The notes beneath the pieces are model-generated. The model saw nothing but the letters and a program-made list of their open reading frames with translations, made no database searches and was not told the DNA's origin. Below, in pieces: positions 13,554 through 26,746 of a stretch of DNA of 64,000 nt (the stretch's first letter is position 1; every line of letters begins with the position of its first letter). Origin of the DNA: Gymnogyps californianus (lineage: Eukaryota; Chordata; Aves; Accipitriformes; Cathartidae). The position numbers and the translations under genes were made by a program. Where the stretch lies: the NCBI RefSeq assembly GCF_018139145.2, contig NC_059482.1, forward strand, positions 4,786,294-4,850,293. The letters are read 5' to 3'.

Positions 13554-16500
13554 TCTCTGATAGCAGAAGCTTAATTATATTCTGTGATACAAATAAAGAG
13601 ACAGTATTGTAGTGTCTCATGGACAGCTTCTTATTACTACCTGAGTGGTACTGGAGTTGGTACTGGACTTTGACTTCATTTGTCAAAGATGAAAATACAA
13701 GACCTGAACATGCCCTGTGTTATTTGTTCCCACCACACTGACCCAATTAAATTCACAGGACAATGCCCCTTAATTCTAAACTTTTCATTAGTCTGGACAG
13801 TCTCAAAGACCCACATAGTATTACTGAAGAAGAGAGTACGCAGGTGAAGTTCTGTGTAACCTCTGACTTAGATGAGAGGTATCTAAAAATTCACATGCAA
13901 TAAAACAACTTTTTAAAAAGTATGACTACCAAGACACTTCAAAAAAAAAAAAAAGTCATTCACTCAAATTTTACTTCTAGATCCAACTTTTATAGAACTT
14001 GTAAAAAACGCTAGTTAGAAATAGCAACATTGTTTTGGTTTTGCCATATCTATTTTGGGGTGGGAAACCAAAGCTCAGCTTTTTTGCAGAACATTTCCAA
14101 AAGAAAAGTGAAACATGCAAGATGGAGACCCAGACATAGGCTTGGAGATCTCAGTGGATTCACACATTTCTCCTTAATCACATGCTGGCAATTAAGTCTA
14201 ATTCAGGAAATTCAAAGAGTGTACCTGTCAGGAATCAGGAGCAAATTAATTGCTATATTGGAACAGATCAATGATTCATGAGCTGTAACATCAAGCTGCT
14301 AACAATATTAATTGCCACATACTTCAGGAAAAAGAGCCTAAAATGGCAGGAGTTATCGTTTACAATGGTTTGAAGGTTTTTTTTCTGGATTATAACTGCT
14401 GAAACTAAAGTCGAGTAGAGCTTACAATACATGAAATGTGACATTGATAGTTCAACACTGTATATCATTAAAATTCATATGTTTGGATCTGAGGATTTTG
14501 CCCTAACAACCTGCAGCCATAGTAGCATAGAAATATTTATATTCCCTGCTTCACACCTGTTGACTTTTAACTGAGTGTCTGCATGGGATGAGAACAGTCA
14601 CCACCTACACAAACACCAAGTAAACAGGTTTTATTCAAGTTTCCTGGCCAAGAGGAGACAGATCCAACCTTCCTCCCAGCCTGCATGCCATCTGTTCAGC
14701 TACTGCACTGCTACTGCTACTGCCTTGTTTTTGTAGCATTGGCCATGGGCTACCTACTCTGGGCTTCCGGTCAGTGGGAAGCAGCATCCAAGATTATTAA
14801 AAAGAAATAATACTCTCAAAACTGTCAGAGCAGGGTTAGAGCACTCCATAGCTCCTTACTGACTACAATGGAGTGACTGAATAGGGACAGATAACCAGTG
14901 GTCAAAGCAGTCACAGGGGATGGAGAAGATACAGATTCAGTATTGTTCTAATAATTGCTTCCAGAGACTTTCCAGTGAACCACGTTATTTTAGCACTTAC
15001 ACCCCACAGATCTAAAAACTCTACTCAGGTCTCTTGACTTCTAATCCAGTGTCTTTCTGAAAAAGGAAGTGATGCATTCAAATGCATTCAAAAACCTGAG
15101 CTCCAACCAAAACAGAATATTATCCGCCACTTTACTTTTTTGTTCATATTTCATATTTGTTCAGTTCTGTCAGATAAGTTTTATTTTTATCTATAGGCAT
15201 TGTCTTGCTCCCAAAGTCACTGAAGTCATTAAAGTCAGACCTGTGATGTCTGCTGCCTTTACTGACACCTTGGAATTTAAACAGGAGAATTCTAGAATTA
15301 AAAACCTGAGTTCTCACAGCTTGAGCTAAATCAGCAAAATCTCTCTACTCCTCATAATTATCCATCATGCAGCTAGCCCCAGAAGAATCTCGACTGGACT
15401 GTATTTAAATGGCATTATGAATTCGTAAGATGAATTCTTCCGTTCTCGTCGCACATGCCGAGTACAAATGTTCTGCTTCAAAATGTGACCAAAGACCCAT
15501 TGTGTATATCAGACTATGCACAGCATGTTGCTTCTATGAAGTGCAGAATTTCCAAGGAATGTAAGAAAATTAATTCTACTCTGTGTTATTCAAATTTCTT
15601 TGCACCATTCTCTTTGGTATCTGAATGTAGCACTGCAACAAAATCAAACTATCGGCTTAGTGCTTAAGGTTCCAGTTGCTATTGCCCGACCATTTCAGAA
15701 TGAAGCACAGTATCAGTTTCTTAGTTTAAATAGCTTTATTTTGCTGAACTTATCTCATAGAGACAGGTTAATAAATTCCAGCATTCATAATTTGATACAT
15801 TTTTGGCCCTGCTTCAGTTTACAAACTGTCCATTAAGAGACCTTGAAATCTGTGAAGAAATACATTATCTACCATTATACACAAGTTTCTCAGATGAGTA
15901 ATTTTTGATCTTCAGATTGCTCAGGCAGTTGCTTAGAAACATTTGTCTGTTTTAGTTACAAAAGTCATGTGGTATTATTTTTCTTTTCAGATTGGATGGC
16001 TTCTGTGAGTAAGCAACAGAGCATGAAATGCAAATTTCATGATATAAAATTCAAAAGTTGCTTTTGGCAAGGATTTGATTTATTACATTTACAGCACAAG
16101 ATGAAAACAAAAAGGTTATCTGTGATCTGAATGACCTGGCAGGGGAAGTAATGCTTGTGCCACTTTGAGAACTAGTGGCATAAATTGCAAAAACAAACAA
16201 AAACCATGAAAAGAAAAAAAAAAAAAAGGAATTGCCTGGAATTGGTGGAGAGCGTGGCCTAGAGAGCTTATTTGGCTGAAAAGATCATTCACAGAAACAT
16301 GAAGACAATAAAGATGGAAGTTTGGAATAGTCTTGCTATGGAATGAAATGGAATCTGTGCAATAATTCATTTTACTAGTTATCTACACAGAAATTATGGG
16401 TTTCTCTTCTATTGATTAGTACTTTCCAGGGATTAGTACTTTCCTAGATTAAAGCATAGGTAGTTAGGCCAGAAAAAAAATCATGGAGATTCAAGTAAAT

Positions 16501-19020
16501 TATTATTTGCTTTTCAGATTTTTGAGCAAGCAAAGAAAGAGAAGCAAGCAGTCTTGTCCATATTGATAGTAACAGCCAGGTCTCATTCAATAAGGTTGAA
16601 AAAGTACTCACTAGTATTTCATTGTAGATTATATAGAAATACAGTAGAATCTTTTTTTCTGCTGATGCTATCAGTATGAGAAACATTGAAACTCACACCT
16701 TTTTGCTTCTTTTAACTTTGTAAAAGAACCACTTGTATTTGCCTAAGTGTTTCTCCAGTGATAGTAATGATTCTTCTTTATGGGATGCAATGATTTATAA
16801 CAGCAAAAATCACTGGTTCAAAACTAAATATAGAATTTTACTAGCAGAAGCTGCTTCTTTCAGTTGAAGAGAACCAAATATGGTAAAACTATGTTACTGA
16901 GCACACTCTCAGACTGTGATCCAGGCTACTTCTACAAACTATAAAGCCTACATTCAAAAGATAGCCAAAGCCATGAAGACCAAACCAAACAAACCCTGAA
17001 GGAGGAAATACTGCTAAAGCAATGCAGAAAAACTTAGAAAACAACACTAATTTTTTTTTTTCCAGTAAATATTTAAACACAGGCTGCAAGGACTGATGGA
17101 CAATAAAACCATTTGCAAAGAAGAAAATATATCTGAGTTTTTGCTGAATTGTAATGCCATATTGGAATATACAGGTATTGGGTCCGATTTTTAGTGACGC
17201 TTGTGATAGCCAACAGAGATGCATCTCATCGCACTACTAATTAGGCAAACTCTCTGACTAACTTTCCTGGTACTTCCTTTCAAGCCAGCAGCTCTGCTAG
17301 AAACTAATGCCAGTGGGTTCCAAATGACAGCAAGTGTGCCTAGCAGCTGAAGCCTGACATCAGTACAAAATATTTGTGCCACCCATGATTTAAAACAGGC
17401 TTAGTTTTGGGTGGACTATGAGTAACCCACGATTAAGATCAAACCCTTCTGCTAGCAGAAACAGCATTGAGTGAATGTGAAATACATATGCACAGTCTTT
17501 GCTTACTGTTTAACAGTCTATCTCATAAATCTTGGTAAAGGCATTTCACAAAACCAGCCAGAAGTAGTGTCACACTCTGAGCACTTCTCTCAATATTCAG
17601 TCAAATGCCAAAGTGTTATTAATGAAGTATTAAAACACTGAATATGAAGCTTGATTAGAAAACAAAGGTATACATTTTGATTTTAACAAAAACCTCAAAT
17701 TTCTCCACTGCATACTTTCAATGTTTGGATAAAAACTTACACATTCCTTAAATACCAAAGAATCACTTTTTTTCCTCCCTGCTTTCTCTAACATGCATCT
17801 CAGTCAGATCATGCTCATCCATTTTCAATAGTACGTTGCTCCCTTCATAGCTGTATACAGAAATTTGGTTTACGGAATAAGAGCTTATAAATAGCCATCC
17901 TTTGCCCGTCTTTTAAATAAGGCAGGGAAAAAAAAAAAAAGAACCATCATCCTGAGCTAAGATTAAAAGCTGCATTCATATTAAAGAATGGTGTCTTTTT
18001 ACCATTGAAACTGAAGCTGTAGATTATTCTATACTGATACAGTACTACAGTGGGCAAAGAACTTTCTCATAATGAACACTGCTGCAAAACAATTTATCTA
18101 CAAGAAAGGAAACAAGTTTGCATAATCCATTTATGGTTGATTCAGCTCTAGAGGAATTTGTTATATAAATATAGCTTGCCCTAGGGAATTGTTTTGCCAA
18201 AATAACTAATGAAAGTGTTTGAGTGACTTAACACTGATAATTAATAGGATTTTTCAGTATCACAATGGACAATGACATCTTCCCATGTACATGAACCATC
18301 TCACCAGTGAAGAGACAAAAACTTGTAGACTCCAAGAGCCAAATACATCAGAAAGCGGAAAATGAATTAACTTAGCACTTGCAAAAATGCTAAGTAGGTG
18401 ACATGTTTTAGCTGATCATCAAAAGGTGTTTTATAGCACTTTCTTAAAAAACATTCCATAGCTCAGTAATTATCACTTTAAAAATCTTAATTAATAGTTC
18501 ATCAATTGTTCAACTGACATTTCTAATATTCTGCTATCATGCTGGAATGTTTGACTAAACATAATCAAGTACCATTACGTTGTTATACACTTAGCTAGCA
18601 ATCACAAGTTATGTTTTAAGTTTAGGTGTCAATATTAAATCATCAAGAAGGATTACCGCAGGTAACTCTCACAATCTCATCAATAATGCCTTGCCAACTA
18701 CAATTCTGTAAAGACTTAAAATTTACAGTGAACCTTACCTGCTTTTGTGGTCACATAATTATTTTTATTATGCTTTGTGGCAATGTTGACTGCCAAAAAA
18801 GGTTGTTCTAAAATCCCAGTGTGACAAAAATCAATTTTCAGATGCAAATGAGGGTGCCATAGGTGACATTTTTCATACCCAATAAATTGCCTGTCTGTGG
18901 CTTTGAACTAATGGACACATAAACAAGAGAGATTGGTGCCAAGGTATTGCATTATAATCTTAGCGAAGTTTTATAAGACTCATACTACAGGCTGCAAAGA
19001 GAAACTAAAACAGAGGGAGG
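13554..19020. other. CDH13: Unique intron sequence, no gene seen
   Basis: AT-rich intron 3 sequence. The only possible repeat I noticed is a MIR-like stretch near 15027-15060. A minus-strand frame of 111 codons at 16889-17224 has no features of a known protein. Confidence 0.5.
15020..15062. repeat. Possible MIR-like SINE tail remnant
   Basis: The order CAGGTCTCTTGACTTCTAAT followed by CCAGTGTCTTTC resembles the 3' part of the mammalian-wide interspersed repeat (MIR), where the phrase reads roughly CAGGTCTCCTGACTCC then CAGTGC. The match is short and from memory, so this is a weak call. Confidence 0.35.
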
Positions 19021-19300
19021 GGGCATGAACAATTTAAGGAAACCTGTAAGAATACAGCTTTTTTTTTTTTTTTCATTCTTTTCCTTCATTTTTCCTGAGC
19101 TCCGATTTCCCATCTACTTTTCCCTCTTTTTTTATTTCAGTGCTCTTCATGACCCCTTCTGTCTGCCACCACTTTTACCTCATTATTATTCTGCACCTCT
19201 CCTCTTCTCTGTCCCTTACCTGCCTTCCCAGTTTCTCTCCTAGAAAATTTGTACAAACAGGATTCCTTCCTGTTATTCTTTTTTAATTCTGGTAACATTG
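19021..19300. repeat. Pyrimidine-rich tract
   Basis: From about 19057 to 19300 the plus strand is strongly C+T-rich. It begins with T15 (19059-19073) and continues through blocks such as CCTTCATTTTTCC and CACCTCTCCTCTTCTC. In the CDH13 pre-mRNA this is a purine-rich segment. The 72-codon plus-strand frame crossing it is rich in Phe, Pro, Leu and Ser only because of this composition. Confidence 0.75.
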
Positions 19301-22300
19301 TTTCCATTTATTTCCACCTCCTTGAGGTGATAGGCTTTCCATGGCAGGGAAATTATTCAAAGCCACCCCGCTGTAGCTGGCTCTGCAAAACCAGTGTGAA
19401 GAGCCACTAAGGTGCACCTCAAGACTTTGGCATGTACTTCTAAAGCAAGATGTCCAGAGTACAGCATGAAAACACAGTTTATCAATGTTATTAAGAATCT
19501 TCACAGCAGTTAAGTACAGGGAAGAGCTCAGATTAAAGCTGCTGATCTGAACATCTGGGTAACGAAGCAGAACCAGCAGGCAGGCATCTCAGTGATGTCT
19601 CACCGACGTCTGAGGGAGCTATGTCCCTCTTCAGGCACTGGGTCCACATGAGACCTCAGTCTGCAGTTTGAGACTATTTTGTTTACTACATAGATATAGG
19701 GATTACAACCAATCACTCTCAGACAGGTCTCCCCCCCCCCCCTTCTTTTTCTCTGTATTAAATAATGAAGGGATATAGATTAGTTCTGTGTTACTAAATC
19801 TGTGTACTTACACCACAAATACATCTAAACTTTCCAAAAAAATACAAGAAATACACTGAAACTAGCACTACCTTTAAAAACAACAAAGACTTTAAGTGAC
19901 CCCACTGCTCATGTCAGATATAGCTACACTTCAAAAACATGAGGAGGTCTGCATTTGCGCAAAACAAATAGCAGGGGTTTTATAGGCTTCTCTGAAGCTT
20001 ATCTTGAATAATCACAAACTTCTTGAGCCTACAAATTTAGGTTAGAAGTCCTGAGAGATATTTACTCTTGCAATACAAACATGATAAAAACAATATTTTT
20101 ATGCTATGTTGATAGTATCATTTCCAACTACAGCTGAAATGAAAGATATGATTACATAATAGCTTTTCAAACCTCTTCAAAAGATTTAAGTAAAGTTCAA
20201 ATCTTAAGCTTTTGAAACTTTAATCTTGAAATAAAGATCAATCTTTTTGTTATTTCACCTTTTCCTCATGTTAGGAAAATATGAATAGTACTAAAATGAC
20301 ACAGAACTGAATCCTGCATCAGACTTATCCCCAAATTATATCCAGTTGCAAAACTGGGATAATAATTTGGGGAAAAAATTTAAAAACACACCCTTTTCAA
20401 CCTCTCATCCTGGCATCCTTGATAAATAATATTATTGCTGCTGGTGGTCCTTAGTTGTGTTTTGAGTTCTGTTTGTTTGGGGGTAGGAGGCAGAAAAAGG
20501 TATTTTCTTCTGCTGCACATCTAGCTCCCTCATCCTGAAAAATCAGAGCTCCCTCTAAAGTCAATAAACCAGTGCACCTTGACTTTGCCTGTCAGTATCA
20601 TCAGCACGACAGGGAAGCAGAACAGGCTTCTAATACTGTGCAGGCATAACTTCGCAAATATAGTTTTAAACTTTTGTTTATCCACTTGTCTGGTTGGCCA
20701 AATACCATTACTGTATTCCTCAGAGGCAAGAGTTTATTCCCATTGCCAGAGCAACGCCTGGCAAGGCGTACTGATGGAATTCAGGGCAGCACGCCACAAC
20801 CATCTCCACCCTGTTCTTCTCAAAAGAGAAATTATGATGGAAAGTATGAAACATACTGTTCCCTGCCTTTTAAGGGCACCACAGAAATTTACTTCACAAG
20901 CTAGCTAATAGATACAGCTTCTCTTTCTTCCATCTCTCAATTTCTGCATGGTCTTGTAACCTGTGCAAACATTTGGAAAGCAAGTCTTTCATTCCAAAGG
21001 TCCACAAGTGACATTGGTGGCCAAATTCCCTGATCAGATTAACTACCTGTATCACTGCTGGTAATGCAGAAAGTGCCTGGCAGAAAATTCCTAGGTGATG
21101 GAGACTTACCTTCTAGTAAACCTACACCACAGAAGAGTACCATGATGTGTTCATCCTCTACAAGCACAACAAGTACTTCAGGGTTGCACACACTATGGAT
21201 TGGCATCAGTTAATGTAGAGCTCCGTTCTACCCTGGTTTACGGTTCTTCCTTTCTGGAAGCAGCTTCAAGTTGTATGGACAAAAACCCTACCCATAAGAC
21301 TAAGAAATAGACCCTAGGATTTTCAGCTTTTTCTGACGCTGAACCAGATTTGACCAGATCATAACTCCCAGCAACAGAAGATACCAGCCAAAAGATCAAT
21401 TGCATCAGATTCACCGATTTATCTGTGTTAAACAACAGCAAAACAGAAATTGGAATAATATATATAAAAAAACCATCCAAAACACAAAAGGAAAACTTCT
21501 TGGATACCAGATGTATTCATTAAAAGTATATCAGGGGTAAAAGACTTACAAACAAGTCTAGTAAAAAAATCTGCTGAGAGTAGATCTACAGTCCTGATCT
21601 ACACTACTACTGTCCAAAGCTATTAATTTATACAAGAAGTTAATTTAAAAATAGAAAATATAATGCAGCATAGTTTTATGAACGCTTAGTAAATGTGGAG
21701 CCCTAGGGCTCAGTGTACTTTCATTTTAAGTAATTGTATTCCACAGGTAAATATTAAAGACTTAAATATACTGGGATAAATGAATTTAGACTTGCTAAAA
21801 GGTTTCTATAAATAGCCCCCTATTATGTCACTTCTCCAGATAGTGTGCTTTGTTGACAGTTACTATAAGAACAGAGCATTCCAGTTACCCTGTAGTGAAC
21901 ATGAAACAGTGACCTAAGGAAAACCTTTCATAATTAGAACAAGGCAGGTACTAAACCTATCCTTTGGCTTATCTATGTATTTGTAGCTGGAGTTCATTAA
22001 CTTGTCAGCACTGATTCCTTTTGAATAGGAAAGTGAAATGAAAAAATGACATGCAAATCAATATCAACTGTTAAGTCATGTTCTCATTTAGCACAGTGTC
22101 AGATATGAAATATTGAGAATTAAAAAGAAACTTTCTGGTGGAAAAACATGCTTAGTATGCCTTTTTTTTAATAAGAGAATTACTACAGTGAATTAAGCTA
22201 GTTGTCGTCCCATGATAAAAGTTACAGCATATTAAAAGTTAAAGAAAATCTTCTAAACCCTATTTTTATTTTCAGGTATTTTTAAAAATGACATTAAGCT

Positions 22301-22894
22301 TAGTAAATGGGAGAAGCATTTAAGAATATATAATTTGTGCTCACTAGTTGGCACAAAAGCTGTGTAGGACATCTGTATATACCTAGAGAGACAGACATCT
22401 GCTAAAAGGACTTCCACATAACTCAGCATGACAGCATAAATCCACAGACATATTTTTCGAAAATACATTTCACACATGTAAATCACAGTTATCAGAATGG
22501 ACTACAAATTAGTCTTCATCAACATGGGAAATTATAATAATGGGGTGTCAAAGGCCAGAGGAAATTTGTTGAAGATGAGCATAAGGTAAAGGCAAAGATC
22601 TGTTTGTATATCCTGATATATACTGAATTGCTTATTACCTTTCTAGAGAGAAACAGTCAAAGTCAGCAAGCTCTACCTGATAAACTGCAGGCCACATCAA
22701 GACCTCCAAGACACCACTGCATGTGCCCCCTGAAGTTGAGCTCAGATGTAACCCACGAAGCAGATGGCTTAGAATAGAGTTAAATCAAACAACCAAGTGT
22801 AATAGCCTTAATTTCAAAATTGCCAGGTCTCTGCCAACAAAAGGTAAAAGGTCCCTATTACCCTGTATCTGAATACTTTACCTTTAATATACTT

Positions 22895-22955
22895 ATTGAG
22901 TACCTCCATTTTATACACAGAAATCTGAGGCAGAGAGGTATAAAAGCGAAGACTG
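22895..22955. repeat. Possible MIR-like SINE core remnant
   Basis: The phrase TATTGAGTACCTCCATTTTA, followed shortly by CTGAGGCAGAGAGGTA, follows the order of the MIR core (CCCATTTTACAG ... CTGAGGCACAGAGAGGTTAA). It is a short, diverged match judged by eye. Confidence 0.4.
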
Positions 22956-24170
22956 TCAGTATTATAACACTTTTTCCTTTCGTCCAACCTCTGTTTTGTC
23001 TGGAAGCTCTTTGGGCGGATGCTATCTTTTACTACATGTTTGAACAAGGTCTCAAAAGCCACAATCTTTGTCAGTGCTTCCATACTACTACAGTAAAATG
23101 AAGGAGAAATAATGCAAATGCAGAATGTTTTTGCTCTCTCCCTTGATTCTCCTAAACACATACCCTTACACTGGAAACCAGAGTCTTATCTTCCTATTGT
23201 CTAAAGTCAAGATTAATTTCCCTCACCTTATTTTCTCATTCTATATTTTTAAAGACTGAGTCTTAATCAAGTCACTTATCTAATTCACAATTGTTCTGAA
23301 GCATATTTTCAATTAATAAAATTATCCTAAATACAGCCTAATGCACTGAGCGCCAACTAAAAAGAGAGACAATAATTACCAGCAGTGACAAGGAATGGGG
23401 AAAGCCATTGAACAAAACCAAAATAATTTCTCCCCCCCCACAACCCTCTAACTATCCCATATTTTCATACCACTAGAAGATACAGTAATTATGTCCCTCA
23501 AGTAAACCAGCTACTTTTCTGTTTAGTAGGCAAATATTAAAGGAACTCTTTCCCTTTTATACTTCTAATATATTTCCCACGTTTTTCCTCTAATTGAATT
23601 AAATATGACATGTTAAAGTAGGAAATGTTTCCATTTGGGATACAGATGATTGAAATTTTCTGGCAGATGTTAAATTTATTAAACATCATAGGACTGAACA
23701 GAATCTGCCTTATGGTATTTACAAATTTGAAATGTAATTTGAAATGTAATTTTAAAGTAATTATAGTCAATACACAAAATCTGGGATTAAAAGCCACTGA
23801 ATAAGTGTGAAACTTCTGAGATCCTCTAAAGAGCTACTTGATCAAAAAAGCATTAATTTTGCAGGGATTCAGCTGAAGTCACAAACAACATTAAAAAAAA
23901 AGAAAAAGAAATTTTATTTTTCCTGTTTCATAGACACAAAATATATCTGGCATACTGTGACTTCCGCTAATATTATGCACAATTAATGTTATACTTATCA
24001 ACTTGATGCTAATAGTATCCAGTAGAAAGGACTATACCATATGATAGTCCCACTAATACATTCAGTTTTCCTGGCAATTAAACAACATGGAAGCACTAAC
24101 AATTAACATCAAGGTCACCCTCAAATAAATTTTGATTTGGACACTCCTCATAGCAGATTTATGAGTAGAT

Positions 24171-24232
24171 TCAAAGCTCATTAAAGTCGGTGGAATGACT
24201 CCTGTTGACTTAATGGAGATTGCATTTGGTGT
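24171..24232. repeat. Ancient amniote interspersed repeat fragment
   Basis: The sequence around AAAGCTCATTAAAGTCGGTG and GACTCCTGTTGACTTAATGG resembles a phrase very common in turtle, crocodile and bird genomes (roughly AAGTCAATGGAA-GACTCCCATTGACTTCAATGG). It contains a short internal inverted repeat. I do not know which family it belongs to. Confidence 0.45.
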
Positions 24233-25410
24233 ACTGCTTTCTATATTTTCCTATGACAGATTAATTACACGGTTTTGTCAATAATCATGCCTAAAATCAA
24301 CCCTGTAACTTAAAGCTTCAAGCCTTACCTCACATATACATGTAACTTTGTCAGCAATGAGTCTGAGTGTTATAGATGTGAGCCAAATCCAGAGCCATAT
24401 CTTCCCCAACTTTGACTTTTAATCTTCAAACTGAAGTTTTAACATCCCCTCCCCTGACCTCCACCTTAATTCCTGATTTGAGGTCAATACGAAGCATGAC
24501 AGACTTGTCTGACTTCAATGACCATATCAGCTTCAAAAGGATGGTGGTTGGGAGTGTGGGGGAAGAGAGCGAACCACATAAGGACAACACAATACAGCGG
24601 CACAGAGAAAATAAAGTTGTCTGCAGATAAAGTCAGAAAGTTACTTAACCTGCCCTGCACAGCTACATAAGCGATAAGGACACATAGTCTGAACTATCCA
24701 TAGTTCTTTTGACACAGACGGGAGAAATCTTCCCCCTTCACTAATATGCACGGCAATAGTATAATCAAAAAAGACACGAAATGGGTAGAACTTTGCATCA
24801 CATTAAGTTGATCACACACAAGAGCTGACAATTTTTCCCTTGACCTGCTACTGAAACAATTCACCTCTGTTGAAAACCAAGAGAGGGACAAATAAAAATT
24901 GCTCAGTATCAAATTGCAGGCATCATTGAAACAGAGTGGATAGAACAACCAACTGTACCAATTTTAAGATTATGATTTTAATTAAGTAGCAGGAACATGA
25001 CTTTGTTGAAGAATTGTCACATATTGTTCCTCTTTTTTATTAAAAAAACCCAATCTATACATATTCCTATATTATGTTTCTCAATACAAAACTACAATGT
25101 ATATATTGAAAAGAACATGTTTTAAAGTCTCTCTTGCAAGATATCCCACACTAATATATTAGTAACGTTTCTATGGACATAGCTGGAAATCAAATATATG
25201 TGAACAGTTCCAATGAACCACTCAGTATGGAGGTTCAGTTTTTGATACAATTAATGACAGTAAATGAATGAGTCTATAATCGATGACTATTGACTGAGCC
25301 AGTACCAAAACAAATAATGAAACCCCATTTCCTAAATCAGGAGTTCAGTCTAAGTATTTTTATTTCAAGCAGGCAATTCTGCTGCAAAGGGCTGGTAGGA
25401 TTAACCAAGT

Positions 25411-25860
25411 CTCTGTGGCCATGGCTAAGTCCACGCTGGTGAAGGTACACCTCGAAGCATCTGTGGCTGTGGATAAGTCCATGCTGCAGCAGGTACGCCT
25501 TGAAGCATCAGTGGCTGTGCATGAGGTCATGCTGGAGCACCTCAAAGCATGTGGCCATGGATAAACCCACGACAGAGCAAGTATACCCCTGGAGGGACTG
25601 CAGCCATGGGTAAGGCCATATTGGAGCAGATTTACTTCTGAAGGGACTGTGGCTGTGAGTAAGGCCACACTAGAGCAGGTATATCTCTGAAAGCGTTATG
25701 GCCCATGGAGAAGGCCACACTGGAACAGGTGCACCTCAAAGCAACTGCAGCTGTGGATAAGTCTGTACTGCAGCAGGTATACCCCTGAAGAGACTGTGGC
25801 TCATAGATAAGGCTCCACTTGGAGCAGGAACCACCTGAACCAGTGGAGGACAAGCCTTAC
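25411..25860 (+). repeat. 50-bp tandem array inside the ERVL fragment
   Basis: About nine diverged units start near 25411, 25461, 25511 and then at 50-bp spacing from about 25552. The third unit is short, about 41 bp. Each contains a GTGG-NATGG-TAAG block, a CTGGAGCAGGTA-like block and a GAAG-GACTG-like block. Fifty is not a multiple of three, so successive units shift frame and the array is not a protein repeat. The minus-strand open frames across it (25360-25933) are frames of these units and not genes. Confidence 0.88.
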
Positions 25861-26156
25861 AAGAAGCAGTGCAAGTGCAGCAGTGACCTGAGCTGGCTGT
25901 AGTGCCTAGTAACTCCACGCAACACACCACCACTCCTGTCCTGAGTGACCACCATAACAGATGGAGCCCAAAGTCATGGACTAAATGAACTCAATGGACA
26001 TTTTAAAGACATTTTATAGGGTTGGTCCATAGACCAGGGGAATGATATCCGTGTATTATATCAAAGGATGGGAAGGGGGGGAGTGGTTAATGAGGACATA
26101 TTGGATAGTGTGGGACCTGAGCATGATGTAAATAGTACGGAATAAGGGGTGAAGAA
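25861..26156 (+). mobile_element. ERVL 3' internal sequence up to the polypurine tract
   Basis: Non-coding internal sequence between the 50-bp array and the LTR. It includes the phrases CAAAGTCATGGACTAAATGA, TATAGGGTTGGTCCATAGAC and GATATCCGTGTATTATATCA, which I recognise from avian ERVL copies with this LTR. A GGGAAGGGGGGGAG block and the purine-rich stretch just before 26157 are consistent with the polypurine tract that primes plus-strand DNA synthesis. Confidence 0.75.
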
Positions 26157-26746
26157 TGCGCTGGTTTTGGCTGGGATAGAGTTAATTTTCTTCATAGTAG
26201 CTAGTATGGGACAACGTTTTGGATTTATGCTGAAAACAGTATTGATAACACAGGGATGTTTTTGTTATTGCTGGGCAGTGCTTACACAGCGTCAAGGCCT
26301 CTTCTGCCTCTCACCCCACCCCACCAGCAAGAAGGCTGGGGGTGCACAAGAAGTTGGGAGAGGACACAGCCGGGACAGCTGACCCCAGCTGACCAAGGGA
26401 TATTCCATACCATATGACATCATGCTCAGCATGTAAAGCTGGGGGAAGAAGGAAGGGGGGACGTTTGGAGCGATGGCATTTGTTTTCCCAAGTCACCATT
26501 ACACATGATGGAGCCCTGCTTTCCTGGAGATGGCTGAACACCTGCCTGCCCATGGGAAGTGGTGAATGAATTCCTTGTTTTGCTTTGCTTGCGTGCACAG
26601 CTTTTGCTTTACCTAGTAAACTGTCTTTATCTCAACCCAAGAGTTTTCTCACTTTTACCCTTCTGATTCTCTCCCCTATCCCAGCTGGGGGGAGTGAGTG
26701 AGCAGCTGTGGGGTGCTTAGTTGCCAGCTGGGGTTAAACCATGACA
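26157..26746 (+). mobile_element. 3' LTR of the ERVL-type element
   Basis: An LTR of about 590 bp begins TGCGCTGGTTTTGGCTGGGA and ends GGGTTAAACCATGACA, so it has the usual TG...CA ends. This family is widespread in birds. The region that in intact copies reads TATAAAGCTGGGGG here reads TGTAAAGCTGGGGG (about 26433), so the TATA-like box is probably damaged. A degraded polyadenylation region lies near 26614-26635. The exact 5' base could be off by a few positions. Confidence 0.88.

Larger units (their letters stand above)
19301..25369. other. CDH13: Unique intron sequence, no gene seen
   Basis: AT-rich intron 3 sequence. It contains a C12 run at 19731-19742 and two possible ancient repeat remnants listed separately. 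The longest frame (22814-23161 minus, 115 codons) has no recognisable domain. Confidence 0.5.
25370..26746 (+). mobile_element. Truncated ERVL-type endogenous retrovirus: 3' internal region plus 3' LTR
   Basis: This plus-strand element is antisense to CDH13. From left to right it has a 50-bp tandem array, a 3' internal region and one LTR. The internal segment, including the purine-rich AATAAGGGGTGAAGAATG just before the LTR, is the kind of sequence I know upstream of this LTR family in many birds. There is no 5' LTR and no gag or pol reading frame, so only the 3' end survives. The left boundary is approximate because the array start is the first recognisable part. It is a dead relic. Confidence 0.85.

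Noticed and set aside
22814..23161. 115-codon minus-strand open frame
   Set aside because: No recognisable domain, no splice context, and composition typical of chance frames. Part of it overlaps a MIR-like remnant.
25411..25860. Regular spacing first considered as a CRISPR-like array
   Set aside because: Units are contiguous with no unique spacers, and the host is a vertebrate. It is a tandem array in an ERV.
25360..25933. Three overlapping minus-strand frames with repeated residues
   Set aside because: They are frames of the 50-bp ERVL array read backwards. The apparent protein repeat comes from the DNA repeat.
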